DNA of 64,000 nucleotides from Mycolicibacterium vinylchloridicum (GCF_013404075.1 NZ_JACBJQ010000004.1:62001-126000); one strand, 5' to 3'; positions 19,988 to 28,350 are shown, counted from the stretch's first letter. A program made the numbers and translations. The notes: generated from the letters alone by a model not told the origin.

Positions 19988-20665
19988 TCAGCTCAGGCGG
20001 ATCAACCCGTAGTCGTAGGCGTGCCGGCGATAGACGACGCAGGGCCGATCGGTCTCCTTGTCCTGGAACAGGAAGAAGTCATGGCCGACGAGCTCCATTT
20101 CGTAAAGCGCGTCGTCCACGGTCATCGGCTTGGCCGGGTGCTCCTTGGTACGCACGATGCGGCCTGGTTCGTGATCGTCGAGCGGTGCCTCCTGGACTGC
20201 GGGCTGCTCGGGCGCGAAGGCCGCGGCCGCATCGATCAGCGGCGTCGCGGAGGTGGCCTCGTGCAGTGACACCGGCGTCTTGTCGCCGTAGTGGACCTTG
20301 CGTCGGTCCTTGGTGCGCCGCAGCCGATTCTCGAGTTTGTGAACGGCGGCCTCGAAGGCGCCGTAGAAGCTGTCGGCGCAGGCTTCGCCACGGACGACCG
20401 GCCCGCGCCCCCGCGCGGTGATCTCTACGTGCTGACAGTTCTTGCGTTGGCGACGGTTGCGTTCATGCTCGAGCTCGACGTCGAAGCGGTAGATCGACCG
20501 GTCGAACCGTTCGAGGCGAGCGAGTTTCTGCGCGACATAGACGCGGTAGTGATCGGGAATCTCGACATTGCGGCCGCACACCTGCACTTCGGCGTTGGCG
20601 TCGGCTTCGGCAAGGTCGTCTTCATCGGCGAGTAATTGACCGGTGTTCACGGATTCGATTGACAT
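19988..20665 (-). CDS. hpf: Long-type ribosome hibernation promoting factor
   Basis: 225 residues. The N-terminal RaiA/HPF domain begins VQVCGRNVEIPDHYRVYVAQ and a linker leads to the C-terminal dimerisation domain (KPMTVDDALYEMELVGHDFFLF ... VVYRRHAYDYGLIRL). Long HPFs dimerise 70S ribosomes into inactive 100S particles or stabilise them during dormancy. The ATG at 20665 (MSIESVNTGQ) is chosen; no strong Shine-Dalgarno is visible, and a GTG at 20749 is an alternative. The 296 nt upstream are gene-free and presumably hold its promoter. Confidence 0.92.
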   Translation of the reverse strand: MSIESVNTGQLLADEDDLAEADANAEVQVCGRNVEIPDHYRVYVAQKLARLERFDRSIYRFDVELEHERNRRQRKNCQHVEITARGRGPVVRGEACADSFYGAFEAAVHKLENRLRRTKDRRKVHYGDKTPVSLHEATSATPLIDAAAAFAPEQPAVQEAPLDDHEPGRIVRTKEHPAKPMTVDDALYEMELVGHDFFLFQDKETDRPCVVYRRHAYDYGLIRLS

Positions 20666-20961
20666 GCTTGACAACTCGTTTCTGTTACGGGTTGCACGCA
20701 CTCTGGCGTGCCGGCCTGTCTTCGGTAGCTGCGCCGACAGGTTTGGCACGAGATTTCACCCGCCGGCGCCAGGGGTCGAGAAACCTCACCTCCTACCGCT
20801 ATCGGCGAAGTGGCGGGCCTGTGGGTCTAGGCCGCCCCCGTGATGAGTTCACGGTGTGTTGGCTCCGAAGGTAGTCGTTGTTCACGCCCCGGTGCCACCT
20901 TTTTGCGCACCTGTTTTCAGTTCTTTCGGCCTCTGTTACATGGACCGGTGGCCCAACCTGG

Positions 20962-21591
20962 TCAAGCCTGCGCAAGTGTTAGAAGAGCCCTAACTTTTGC
21001 GCCAGTTTTCTGCAGCACTCGGATCGCTTCGCGGGCTGTAGCACCGGTGGTGACGATGTCGTCGACGAGCAGGATGTCGCCTGCGACGGATCGGGTGATC
21101 TTGATGCGGCCGGCCAGATTGCGTTCCCGGTCGGCGATGGTGAGGCCCACGGAATCGCGGACCAGGAGGCGGGTCCGCAGCGCTTGGATGACGGTGATCT
21201 CGGGGTGCTGTTGGGTGGCGTGCGTGGCGATGCGGGTGACCGGGTCACCGCCGCGCCGGCGGGCGGCCACAGCGCGGGTCGGGGCCGGGACGACGGTGAA
21301 CGGGGTGTCGAGGATGCCCCAGCCGGCGAGTTGGTGGATGCCCAGAGCCAGTGCACGGGCCAGCGGGGCGACGAGGTCGCGGCGACCGTGTTCCTTGACC
21401 GCGACGATGGCCGACCGGCGCGGGCCGGCGTAGCGGCCCAGGGCGAACACGGGCACGCCCGGGTCGATACGTGGGGTCACGAGGTGGGGTTCGTCGGAGT
21501 GGACCGTCAATGCTGCGGCGCAGGTGTCGCACCACCGGGTTGAGGGCGCGCCGCACCCTCCGCATTCGAGCGGAAGGATGAGGTCGAGCAT
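20962..21591 (-). CDS. ComF-family phosphoribosyltransferase-like protein
   Basis: 209 residues. An N-terminal four-Cys zinc finger (CGGCGAPSTRWCDTC) is followed by a phosphoribosyltransferase fold with the PRPP-binding motif ILLVDDIVTTGATARE. ComF relatives act in DNA uptake in other bacteria; the mycobacterial role is not known. The start is the ATG at 21591, divergent from the hydrolase gene. It lies upstream of hpf and secA1 on the same strand, as in M. tuberculosis (Rv3242c). Confidence 0.9.
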   Translation of the reverse strand: MLDLILPLECGGCGAPSTRWCDTCAAALTVHSDEPHLVTPRIDPGVPVFALGRYAGPRRSAIVAVKEHGRRDLVAPLARALALGIHQLAGWGILDTPFTVVPAPTRAVAARRRGGDPVTRIATHATQQHPEITVIQALRTRLLVRDSVGLTIADRERNLAGRIKITRSVAGDILLVDDIVTTGATAREAIRVLQKTGAKVRALLTLAQA

Positions 21592-21642
21592 GGCTCGAGT
21601 GTGGCCGCTTCCGGCGATGTGGCGGGAGTACTGTCCACAGGG

Positions 21643-22464
21643 GTGGCTGGGACGACGGGATTCGCCGAGGCGAACGGGCTGACGTTCGCCTATATCGAGG
21701 AGGGCTCCGGCCCGCTGGTCTTATTGCTTCACGGCTTCCCGGACACAGCGCACACGTGGGACGACCTGCGTCCCCGGATCGCCGATCGCGGCTATCGTGC
21801 CGTCTCGCCGTTCATGCGCGGATACCACCCGACGGCGGTGCCGGGCGCGGATCCTTCCCAAGAGACGCTCGCGCGGGATGCGCTGGCGTTGATCGCTGCG
21901 CTGGGGGCTGCTGACGCGGTCGTGATCGGGCACGACTGGGGTGCGGCGGCGGCGTACGGCGCGGCGGGGCTCGGACCGGAGCGGGTTTCCAAGCTGATCA
22001 CTCTTGCCATCCCGCATCCTGCGACGTTGCTGCCGTCTCCGCGAAAGCTCTGGGGTGCTCGTCATTTCGTGACGTACAAGCTGCCGGGAGCCGCGGAACG
22101 CTTCGCCCGCAACGACTTCGAGGCATTGCCCGCGATCTATCGGCGGTGGTCGCCGACGTGGCATCCGCCGGCTTCGGAGTTCGACGCAGTCCGGGAGTGC
22201 TTCGCGAGCCCGGGGAGCTTGGACGCGGCATTCGGCTACTACCGAAAGCTCTCCCCACTCCCGTCCGCGTCACTGAAGGCGACGATCACCGTGCCGACCG
22301 TGGTGTTCGCGGGGCTGGACGATCCGGTCGCCGGGCTGGCGGACTACCGTCGTGCCGCGCGGAAGTTCAAGGGCGAGTACCTCATCGAAGAAGTTCCTGG
22401 CGGGCACTTCATGCATCGCGAGCATCCGGACGTGTTCGCGGAGCGGGTGTTGAGTCATCTGTGA
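21643..22464 (+). CDS. Alpha/beta hydrolase of the epoxide hydrolase type
   Basis: About 273 residues. The oxyanion motif HGFPDTAHTW and the nucleophile elbow GHDWGAAAA carry Asp rather than Ser, which places it with epoxide hydrolases and haloalkane dehalogenases. Acid GLDDPV and base GGHFMHREHP complete the triad. I chose GTG at 21643 (VAGTTGFAEANG), where the family homology begins; GTG at 21601 would leave only 9 nt to the divergent comF-like gene. A short hairpin follows the stop. Confidence 0.85.
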   Translation: MAGTTGFAEANGLTFAYIEEGSGPLVLLLHGFPDTAHTWDDLRPRIADRGYRAVSPFMRGYHPTAVPGADPSQETLARDALALIAALGAADAVVIGHDWGAAAAYGAAGLGPERVSKLITLAIPHPATLLPSPRKLWGARHFVTYKLPGAAERFARNDFEALPAIYRRWSPTWHPPASEFDAVRECFASPGSLDAAFGYYRKLSPLPSASLKATITVPTVVFAGLDDPVAGLADYRRAARKFKGEYLIEEVPGGHFMHREHPDVFAERVLSHL

Positions 22465-22466
22465 GC

Positions 22467-22485
22467 GGTCCGTTCTTGTCGGACC
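22467..22485 (+). terminator. Short inverted repeat after the hydrolase gene
   Basis: GGTCCG, a 7-nt loop and CGGACC lie just after the TGA at 22462-22464. The stem is short and no T-run follows, so termination is only a possibility. Confidence 0.3.
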
Positions 22486-22504
22486 CTGCTGTCATGATGT
22501 GGTT

Positions 22505-23740
22505 ATGTCCTCGACGGCGGTGCTCAGTTCCAAGGAGCGTCTTGAGGTGTTGTTCGGGGAGCTGGCCGAGTTGGCGGGTCAGCGTAATGCGATTGATGGG
22601 CGCATCGTGGAGATCGTTGCCGAGATCGATCACGACGGGATCTGGGGTGCTACTGGCGCACGTTCGGTCTCGGCAATAGTGGCGTGGAAACTCGGTATCT
22701 CCGCCACGAGCGCCAAAGCGATCTCGGCTGTCGCGCACCGACTCCCGGACTTTCCCCGCTGCAACACGGCTCTGCGCGAAGGTCGGTTGTCGGTGGATCA
22801 GGTCGGGGTCATCGCCGAACGCGCCGCCGAGGGTTCTGATGAGCACTACGCCCAACTGGCGTCGGTGGCCACGGTCAGCCAGCTGCGCAAAGCGATCAAA
22901 CTCCAGCCCCGCCCGAAGCCCGACCACGGTCCCCAACCGGATCCGCCACGCTCGATCACCAAGTCACATGGCGAGGACTCGACCAGTTGGCGGATCACCC
23001 TGCCCCACGACGAGGCCGCGACCTTCGACGCGGCCCTGCAGTCCCACAAGGATGCACTGGTCACTGAATTCAAGAACGACCACGACTCCGACGGCTCGAA
23101 GAACCCACCACCGTTCCCGAACACCGTGGATGCGTTCATGCGGCTGGTCGAGGCCGGCTGGGACACCGAGGTGGCCCGCCGCCCGCACGGGCAACGCACC
23201 ACCGTCGTGCTGCACGTGGATGTCGAGCAGCGCGTCGCAGCATTGCATGTGGGTCCGCTGCTCTCCGACGGTGACCGCCAATATCTGACCTGCGATGCCA
23301 CCTGTGAGGTGTGGTTCGAACGCGACGGCCAACCCATCGGCGCCGGGCGGGCCACCCGCACCATCAACCGGCGACTGCGCCGCGCGCTCGAACACCGCGA
23401 CGCCACCTGCGCGGTCCCCGGCTGCAACGCAACCCGCGGACTGCACGCCCACCACATCCAGCACTGGGAAGACGGCGGCCCCACCGAACTGCACAATCTC
23501 GTGCTGCTGTGCCCCTATCACCACCGGGCGCACCACCGTGGCGACATCACCATCACCGGACCCGCCAACAACCTCACCGTCCTCGACTACGACGGCGAAC
23601 CACTCACCTCCGCATCACTGGCACGCCCACCCAACCGACCACCACCGAATGTCCCACCATGCCCCGGACCGACAGGCGAACGCGCCCAATGGCGCTGGTA
23701 CAACCCGTACGAACCTAAAGGGCCGCCGGGTGCGAACTAG
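22505..23740 (+). CDS. DUF222 (REP13E12-type) HNH endonuclease-like protein
   Basis: About 411 residues. The N-terminal two thirds matches the helical 13E12/DUF222 repeat family. The C-terminus carries an HNH nuclease module: the CAVPGC knuckle, HAHHIQHWEDGGPT, then NLVLLCPYHHRAHH. The tail is Pro-rich. These proteins occur in many copies in mycobacteria and are often linked to mobile or phage-like elements; their substrates are not established. Start ATG at 22505, with GTG at 22499 as alternative. I saw no flanking inverted repeats. It converges on the toxin island, with 6 nt between its stop and the last small ORF. Confidence 0.88.
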   Translation: MSSTAVLSSKERLEVLFGELAELAGQRNAIDGRIVEIVAEIDHDGIWGATGARSVSAIVAWKLGISATSAKAISAVAHRLPDFPRCNTALREGRLSVDQVGVIAERAAEGSDEHYAQLASVATVSQLRKAIKLQPRPKPDHGPQPDPPRSITKSHGEDSTSWRITLPHDEAATFDAALQSHKDALVTEFKNDHDSDGSKNPPPFPNTVDAFMRLVEAGWDTEVARRPHGQRTTVVLHVDVEQRVAALHVGPLLSDGDRQYLTCDATCEVWFERDGQPIGAGRATRTINRRLRRALEHRDATCAVPGCNATRGLHAHHIQHWEDGGPTELHNLVLLCPYHHRAHHRGDITITGPANNLTVLDYDGEPLTSASLARPPNRPPPNVPPCPGPTGERAQWRWYNPYEPKGPPGAN

Positions 23741-23746
23741 GTCCTG

Positions 23747-23839
23747 TCAGATCTCCAGGCTCTGGTCCGGCCGTACTCGATATGTGATCGCCGGTGTCGC
23801 AGGCAGTTTGGAAAGCGTTGCCTCAATATCTTCGGACAT
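23747..23839 (-). CDS. Orphan 30-residue ORF, possible ADP-ribosyltransferase stub
   Basis: A GGAGAG site 6 nt before the ATG at 23839 starts a 30-codon frame: MSEDIEATLSKLP, then ATPAITYRVRPDQSLEI and TGA. The L-x-x-LP ... TYR pattern resembles the first strand and NAD-binding Arg of actinobacterial ADP-ribosyltransferase toxin domains, so it may be the leftover start of another toxin tip. That reading is speculative, as the fragment is very short. Confidence 0.35.
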   Translation of the reverse strand: MSEDIEATLSKLPATPAITYRVRPDQSLEI

Positions 23840-23884
23840 GTTCGTCTCTCCTGCGCGCTCGTATTGTCCACAGCGGCAACACCA

Positions 23885-24153
23885 CTACAGTGGCTCGCCG
23901 CGTTTGTCACTTGGCACATAGATCAACTGGTCGTCGTGCTGGCGGGCGCGACACTCGTCGACGAACTTCAGAACTGCAGATTGATCAGTTACAAACTCGT
24001 CATATTGCCCCGGCCTGAGCCAATATTCCTCGGCGTATTCAACAGGCCCATTACTCACGGGAATCGCAAGATAGTGCCCGCCAGTCTTCAGATCGTTCCC
24101 ATTGAGTACCTGCGATCTTCTGAAAAATACGTTGGTTCGAAACGTTTCGCCAT
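23885..24153 (-). pseudogene. Second immunity-gene copy with a single-base frameshift
   Basis: One frame from the ATG at 24153 reads MAKRFEPTYFSEDRRYSMGT and then stops. The adjacent frame continues LKTGGHYLAIPV, EYAEEYWLRPGQYDEF, VLKFVDECRARQHDDQLI and ends RGEPL. Joined, the two pieces align along their whole length with the intact immunity protein at 24261-24533 (ERFKDTYVSREDRFSLGL, SYYASFPV, YEEYYRLTQEQYESF, CRRHERDDLLI, RGTPI). The break lies near 24093-24094 and is explained by loss of one G/C pair; restoring it gives an 89-residue protein. It is therefore a decayed, or mis-sequenced, paralog. Confidence 0.75.
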
Positions 24154-24260
24154 GTCGCTACGAGTTGGTCCGCGGACACGTATGGACGGTTGTGAGATCC
24201 GCTGTTGCGCTGCCCATCTCGAACCAAACTGAAGCCGATACCCGAGCTAATGGCCGGACC

Positions 24261-24533
24261 TCAGATCGGCGTGCCACGATTCCATCCCGGCTTCTCGATG
24301 AGAAGGTCGTCTCGCTCGTGACGACGACAAGAATTGACGAAGTCGAGGGCGGCCGCATGGTCCCGCATAAATGATTCATATTGTTCTTGTGTAAGTCTGT
24401 AATACTCTTCGTAGTCAATGATCCCGATGGTCACGGGGAACGATGCATAATAGCTACCCGCTTCCGTGTCCAAACCAAGGGAAAATCTATCTTCCCTGGA
24501 GACGTAGGTGTCTTTGAATCGCTCGACCTCCAT
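24261..24533 (-). CDS. Putative immunity protein for the adjacent toxin
   Basis: 90 residues, acidic and soluble, with no signal peptide. The ATG at 24533 lies one base after the toxin stop (TGA-C-ATG), and its GGAGGG Shine-Dalgarno is inside the toxin's last codons, so translation is coupled. Family marks shared with the copy at 23885-24153 are Y-x-x-FPV, YEEYYRLTQEQYESF, DFVNSCRRHERDDLLI and a terminal RGTPI. I do not recognise the family. Immunity function is inferred from position, size and the presence of a second copy. The stretch is visibly richer in A and T than the flanking core genes. Confidence 0.7.
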   Translation of the reverse strand: MEVERFKDTYVSREDRFSLGLDTEAGSYYASFPVTIGIIDYEEYYRLTQEQYESFMRDHAAALDFVNSCRRHERDDLLIEKPGWNRGTPI

Positions 24534-24534
24534 G

Positions 24535-27126
24535 TCAACCCTCCGGATCCTTTGAAACAACGGTGACATCGTAGCGGCCGGAAGGCATTCCGCCGCCATC
24601 TATAACTGCCTCTGACGAGCCGTCGGGCAGGAACCCACCCGGGATCCAATGTTCGTTGGCACCTGCTTCGTTCCCCGACGGAATTCGGAGACCAACCTCG
24701 TCGGGATCAGGGATGTCGATGCGGACGAGTTTCCCTCGTTCGAAGAACCCTTCAGGTAGCCCGAGAGCTCTTGCTAGTGCGCTGCGGTCAGTTACGAACA
24801 ACTGCGACAGTGAATCAGCCTCGTGCTTGGGCATTACGAATGTGGTGCCGTCAACCTGCCCAAGCCCGTATTTATCGAAGTTATTGAGCGGCATGAATCT
24901 GGCTGCGCCGTCGTCAAACTTCTCCAAATGATGCTGGATGAACTCGGGCGACAAGTACTCAGACGGGTCGGGTCGATCGCCCTTGTCCATCGCCAGGATT
25001 TCATCGCGCTTCTCGGGACTAATGCCCTGCGGGTCAGAGTCCGGCAGGTCGTCGTGTGGACCTGTTCCATCACCATCGTGATCCCCACCTGGTCCGTGGT
25101 CGTCGGGTTCGCCACGCTCGCCACCAGTCCCATGGCTTCCGCCCCCATGATCACCTCCCCTGCCGGGATCGCCCGACCCACCGTGCGAACCTCCGCCATC
25201 ACCCGCGCCCGGATGCGGCCCATGCCCCACACCGTCGGCAGCCCCCTCTGCACTGTGCGCCCCCACACTCACGGGCACCCGGTCTCCCGCATCACCCATG
25301 CCCGAAGACAATCCGCCCGGGGCATGAGCACTTTCTCCGCCCACCGATCCCGCCGAGGAGGCACTCGGCAACGCCGATCCCCCGCCCGTGGATCCAGCGG
25401 CCGAGGCACTCGCCGGTGCCTCCGCGACTTGACTCGCCATCGCCTGCCGCTCAGCGGCGGTGGCGGGCACATCCACGACCGAAGGACGCGACTCGCCGGG
25501 CACATTCAGTAAGTCCGAAGCACCCGGGTGGCCAGTAGCCACATCGCCGGCAGCACGCTCCGTCGGGCCGGCCGCGCCATGACCTTGAACAGGTGCCGAC
25601 CTCGGGTCCGCTGCCGTTGACGGGGCAGGCTTCGATGGCGGTGCAGCATCAGGCGCGAGCGGTTTGGCAGGTGCATCGGGCAACGGGCGGGGTGCGCCAC
25701 CGGCTGGCACCTCAGGTGCATGCACAGGAGTCGGCACCGCGGACTCGGCGCCCTTTGCGACATCACGTGCTACTTGTGGCGCGGCATCGGCAACGCGCGG
25801 TGCCGACTTGGCAGCGGCCTCAGCCGCATCGACCGCACCGTGGGTGACCTTCCCCGCCGCGCCGAGCTCACCGCCCGGAACGAGGAGTGTTCCGACATCG
25901 AACAGATTGCGGCCCAACGCTTCCGCCGGATCCTTCGTCCACAAGTCCCAGTGGAGAAGTCCCTTGCCGACGTTCTTCCAGGACTCCCCCACTCCGGGGG
26001 CACCGTCGCCGCCGGCTCCCACCAGCGGTGCCATCCCGGTGATGGTGTCTTTCCAGTCTTTGAACCAACGATCTGGTTGGGTCATGGCACGCAGCGGACC
26101 GTACTTCCAGTTGTCCTTCAGCAGATCTCCCGCTGAACCGAAAAAGCCCTTGTTGACCCGCAATTCAAGGTCGACAAGATGCCCAACCTCAGTCCCGTGC
26201 AAGAACTGATTCCACTCCTTGTCGGCGTATTGCTCCATCGTCGAGGCGATGTTCTCTGCTGCCGCCATCGCAGGAGCCAGCTCAACCGCCAACGCTGCGG
26301 CCTCGCCCTTGAAGTTGTCGACCACCGTCTTGATGTCATTGGCGATCTGCTCTATCTCGTCCTCGTCCTCGCCGGTCAGGACGTCCCAGACTTCCTTGAT
26401 TCCAGTCAACGGATCGCAGATCCGGCTCAGCAGATCGATGATGGCCGCGTGCACCGCGTCAATCTTGGTGGCGTAGGCGTTCAGCTGTGAGGCTATCGTG
26501 GTGCATTGCGACATGATCTGCACCGCACCGTTGATCGATGCCGCGAACGCCTGACCGATTGCCTCACCCTCGGGAATCTGTTGCCCACCAACTATTCCCA
26601 GCGGTCCTGCCGCCGACGTTTCGGTGACCAACAGCTGCGTGCCAGCCACCGTCCACGCGGCTGCGGCCGCCCGCAACTGCGCCGAGTCTCCGTTCGGCCA
26701 GATCATGCCGATGTATTTGGCCACCCATCCGAATCCCGCCGGCGCGACATCCCCAGCACCCACCGACGACGGCGGCGACGATGCGGCGATCTTGCCCGAA
26801 GCCGGTGGCACCGGGAGCGGCTGCGCCCGACCCGACACGTCTGACTGGGCGTTGGCGAGTGAATAGTTGTGCGCCGAAACGCGCACTCCGTCACCGAGAT
26901 TCACCAGGCCATTACGGGCAGCGGCGATCGCTTGGACCACCGCTGATGCCGTCGAGTCGTACTTCTGTCCTATTGCCGAGCCGACGGGATCGTTGCCGCA
27001 CATGCTCCCACAGCCCGACAACGCACCCTCAAGCGTCGACATCGTCAGACCGATGTCCTTGCCGACGTCGATCAGTGCCGAGCCCGCACCGTCAAGGGCG
27101 CTTGGATCCACGGAAAGCGGTGGCAT
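24535..27126 (-). CDS. CpnT-like ESX-secreted polymorphic toxin
   Basis: 863 residues. Residues ~1-105 form a WXG100-like helical region (CGNDPVGSAIGQKYD), and ~105-320 a second helical region like the CpnT N-terminal domain (YIGMIWPNGDSAQLRAAAAAW). A long Pro/Ala linker (~450-620) and Gly/His/Asp-rich low complexity follow. The last ~160 residues (703-863) are a distinct tip: DKGDRPDPSEYLSPEF, KLVRIDIPDPDEVGLRIPSG, ANEHWIPGGFLPDG and SEAVIDGG. The tip lacks features of the CpnT NAD-glycohydrolase that I would recognise, so its activity is unknown. Two WXG100 genes precede it and an immunity gene follows, as in EsxF-EsxE-CpnT loci. The tip DNA is AT-richer than the N-terminal part, suggesting a separately acquired module. 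Confidence 0.82.
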   Translation of the reverse strand: MPPLSVDPSALDGAGSALIDVGKDIGLTMSTLEGALSGCGSMCGNDPVGSAIGQKYDSTASAVVQAIAAARNGLVNLGDGVRVSAHNYSLANAQSDVSGRAQPLPVPPASGKIAASSPPSSVGAGDVAPAGFGWVAKYIGMIWPNGDSAQLRAAAAAWTVAGTQLLVTETSAAGPLGIVGGQQIPEGEAIGQAFAASINGAVQIMSQCTTIASQLNAYATKIDAVHAAIIDLLSRICDPLTGIKEVWDVLTGEDEDEIEQIANDIKTVVDNFKGEAAALAVELAPAMAAAENIASTMEQYADKEWNQFLHGTEVGHLVDLELRVNKGFFGSAGDLLKDNWKYGPLRAMTQPDRWFKDWKDTITGMAPLVGAGGDGAPGVGESWKNVGKGLLHWDLWTKDPAEALGRNLFDVGTLLVPGGELGAAGKVTHGAVDAAEAAAKSAPRVADAAPQVARDVAKGAESAVPTPVHAPEVPAGGAPRPLPDAPAKPLAPDAAPPSKPAPSTAADPRSAPVQGHGAAGPTERAAGDVATGHPGASDLLNVPGESRPSVVDVPATAAERQAMASQVAEAPASASAAGSTGGGSALPSASSAGSVGGESAHAPGGLSSGMGDAGDRVPVSVGAHSAEGAADGVGHGPHPGAGDGGGSHGGSGDPGRGGDHGGGSHGTGGERGEPDDHGPGGDHDGDGTGPHDDLPDSDPQGISPEKRDEILAMDKGDRPDPSEYLSPEFIQHHLEKFDDGAARFMPLNNFDKYGLGQVDGTTFVMPKHEADSLSQLFVTDRSALARALGLPEGFFERGKLVRIDIPDPDEVGLRIPSGNEAGANEHWIPGGFLPDGSSEAVIDGGGMPSGRYDVTVVSKDPEG

Positions 27127-27135
27127 ACAACCCCG

Positions 27136-27426
27136 CTAGGACCACATGTTCTGGTTGGTGCTCATCACCCCGGTGTAGTTGCCGTGCGCGGTGTCCCCGA
27201 CAGTGTGCAACTTGTTGAGAGCTTCCTGCATCAACCCCGCACCGTGTGTCCAGGACCTGTGTGCCTCGGCGTGTGCCGATGCCGCTTCGCCGGACCACGT
27301 GATGTGCAGGTTGGACACGGTCGACTCGATCTCGGCAAGAAGGCTTTCAGCAGTGCGCTGGAACTCTGCGATCTCAGCCACGGCTTCGGCCAGTCCTTCG
27401 AGGTTCACTGAGAATGCATCAGCCAT
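27136..27426 (-). CDS. WXG100-family ESX secretion partner (EsxE-like)
   Basis: 96 residues in two helices with the WxG turn (HITWSGEAASAHAEAH). The start MADAFSVNLEG at 27426 overlaps the stop of the upstream WXG100 gene by 8 nt, and its stop lies 9 nt before the toxin start. WXG100 proteins form heterodimers that are exported by type VII systems. By position it pairs with the protein at 27419-27706 and helps export the downstream toxin. Confidence 0.85.
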   Translation of the reverse strand: MADAFSVNLEGLAEAVAEIAEFQRTAESLLAEIESTVSNLHITWSGEAASAHAEAHRSWTHGAGLMQEALNKLHTVGDTAHGNYTGVMSTNQNMWS

Positions 27427-27706
27427 CGTGGAGCCCCCGCAGTTCCTGTGCACTGGTCTGCTCCTGTGCGGCAAACGTCTTGCCCGCTTGGCCCAGCAGC
27501 GCGGCCATGATCTCCAACGCCCGCTCGACCTCGTCGGCCCCGCGATGCCACTGGTTCCACGCCTCCCCGTAGGAACCACCGGCGGTACCCTGCCATCCGG
27601 CCAACATCGACGTGACGTTGCCGTCGAGCGCCTTCAACCGCCCGAGCAGATGCTCGGCGGCCCCGGACAGCGACTGGCACGTGGCCGATAAAACAGCCGG
27701 ATCCAC
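27419..27706 (-). CDS. WXG100-family ESX secretion partner (EsxF-like)
   Basis: About 95 residues with the WxG turn (MLAGWQGTAGGSYGEAWNQW) between two helices. I chose the GTG at 27706 because GGAGAG lies 6 nt upstream; TTG 27712 and GTG 27724 are alternatives. It is the first gene of the toxin operon and overlaps the next by 8 nt. The 113 nt before it separate it from the VOC gene and should contain the operon promoter. Confidence 0.82.
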   Translation of the reverse strand: MDPAVLSATCQSLSGAAEHLLGRLKALDGNVTSMLAGWQGTAGGSYGEAWNQWHRGADEVERALEIMAALLGQAGKTFAAQEQTSAQELRGLHDG

Positions 27707-27819
27707 CCGCAACTCTCCGCTCACAGCAGCAAACGCTACTGGCTTGACAGGCTGCCCACAATTCACCCAGCTGACCAGGAGATAATCCAACTTATGCCGA
27801 GTAAGTCGAACTTCTGCGG

Positions 27820-28350
27820 CTACCCGAACAGAGTCCGGATGGGGTCGCTTCCGTCCCAACCGATAGCTGCCGTCCGCACCAATTCACCCATCCCGACCGT
27901 TGCCGGGGTCAGCTCCATCAACTCGATGATGGTCGCCGCGCTGCCGGGCGGCGGCTCGAAGTAGGCATAGCGGGCGGTACCGGGTTCACCGCCCGACCAG
28001 ACGACCTCCCACCCCGCGGCCTGACCGGCCGCGAGCGCGGCGTCGTAGTCCTCGGCCCAATACGCCCACTGATGAAAGCCATCCCCGCCCGCCGAGGTGA
28101 ACTCGGAGTAGATCGACGGAGCGTCGTTGTCCTGGTGAATGATCTCGATCTGCAGATCTCCACTATTGGCCAGGCCCAATGTCAGCTCGACCGTACACTC
28201 ACGGCCGCGATAAACCCCGGTCTGCTCGATACCGCGCAGAACATAGAACGGGCCCACCCCCAGTGCCAGAAACTCAGCCAGCGCCTTATCGAAATCCTGC
28301 ACGATATAACCGATTTGGCGAATCACGCCGGGCAGTACGGGACCGGACAC
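27820..28350 (-). CDS. VOC (glyoxalase-like) superfamily protein
   Basis: 176 residues with two beta-alpha-beta-beta-beta modules: IRQIGYIVQDFDKALAEF, then LQIEIIHQDNDAPSIY, GFHQWAYWAEDYDAAL and a final IIELMELTP. The candidate metal ligands (Gln14-type, Glu, His in GFHQWA, Glu in IIELME) are plausible. This fold includes lyases, dioxygenases and binding proteins, so no reaction is assigned. GTG at 28350 (SD GAGAGG, 7 nt) is preferred to TTG at 28353. It lies 8 nt downstream of lpqB on the same strand. Confidence 0.82.
   Translation of the reverse strand: MSGPVLPGVIRQIGYIVQDFDKALAEFLALGVGPFYVLRGIEQTGVYRGRECTVELTLGLANSGDLQIEIIHQDNDAPSIYSEFTSAGGDGFHQWAYWAEDYDAALAAGQAAGWEVVWSGGEPGTARYAYFEPPPGSAATIIELMELTPATVGMGELVRTAAIGWDGSDPIRTLFG

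Noticed and set aside
20666..20961. A possible 34-codon leader peptide before hpf (AGGAGGTGAGG...)
   Set aside because: The ribosome site overlaps the start codon itself with no spacing and the peptide has no recognisable features.
22505..23740. A complete mobile element around the DUF222-HNH gene
   Set aside because: No terminal inverted repeats, target duplication, integrase or att-like repeat was found nearby; only the gene family hints at mobility.
24154..24260. Remnant of a second toxin tip between the two immunity genes
   Set aside because: All three minus-strand frames were read; one stays open and ends 4 nt before the second immunity start, but none resembles a toxin domain.
24535..27126. 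Assigning the toxin as a TNT-type NAD-glycohydrolase because of its CpnT-like N-terminus
   Set aside because: The C-terminal tip shows none of the TNT-domain features I know, so only the secretion part is CpnT-like.
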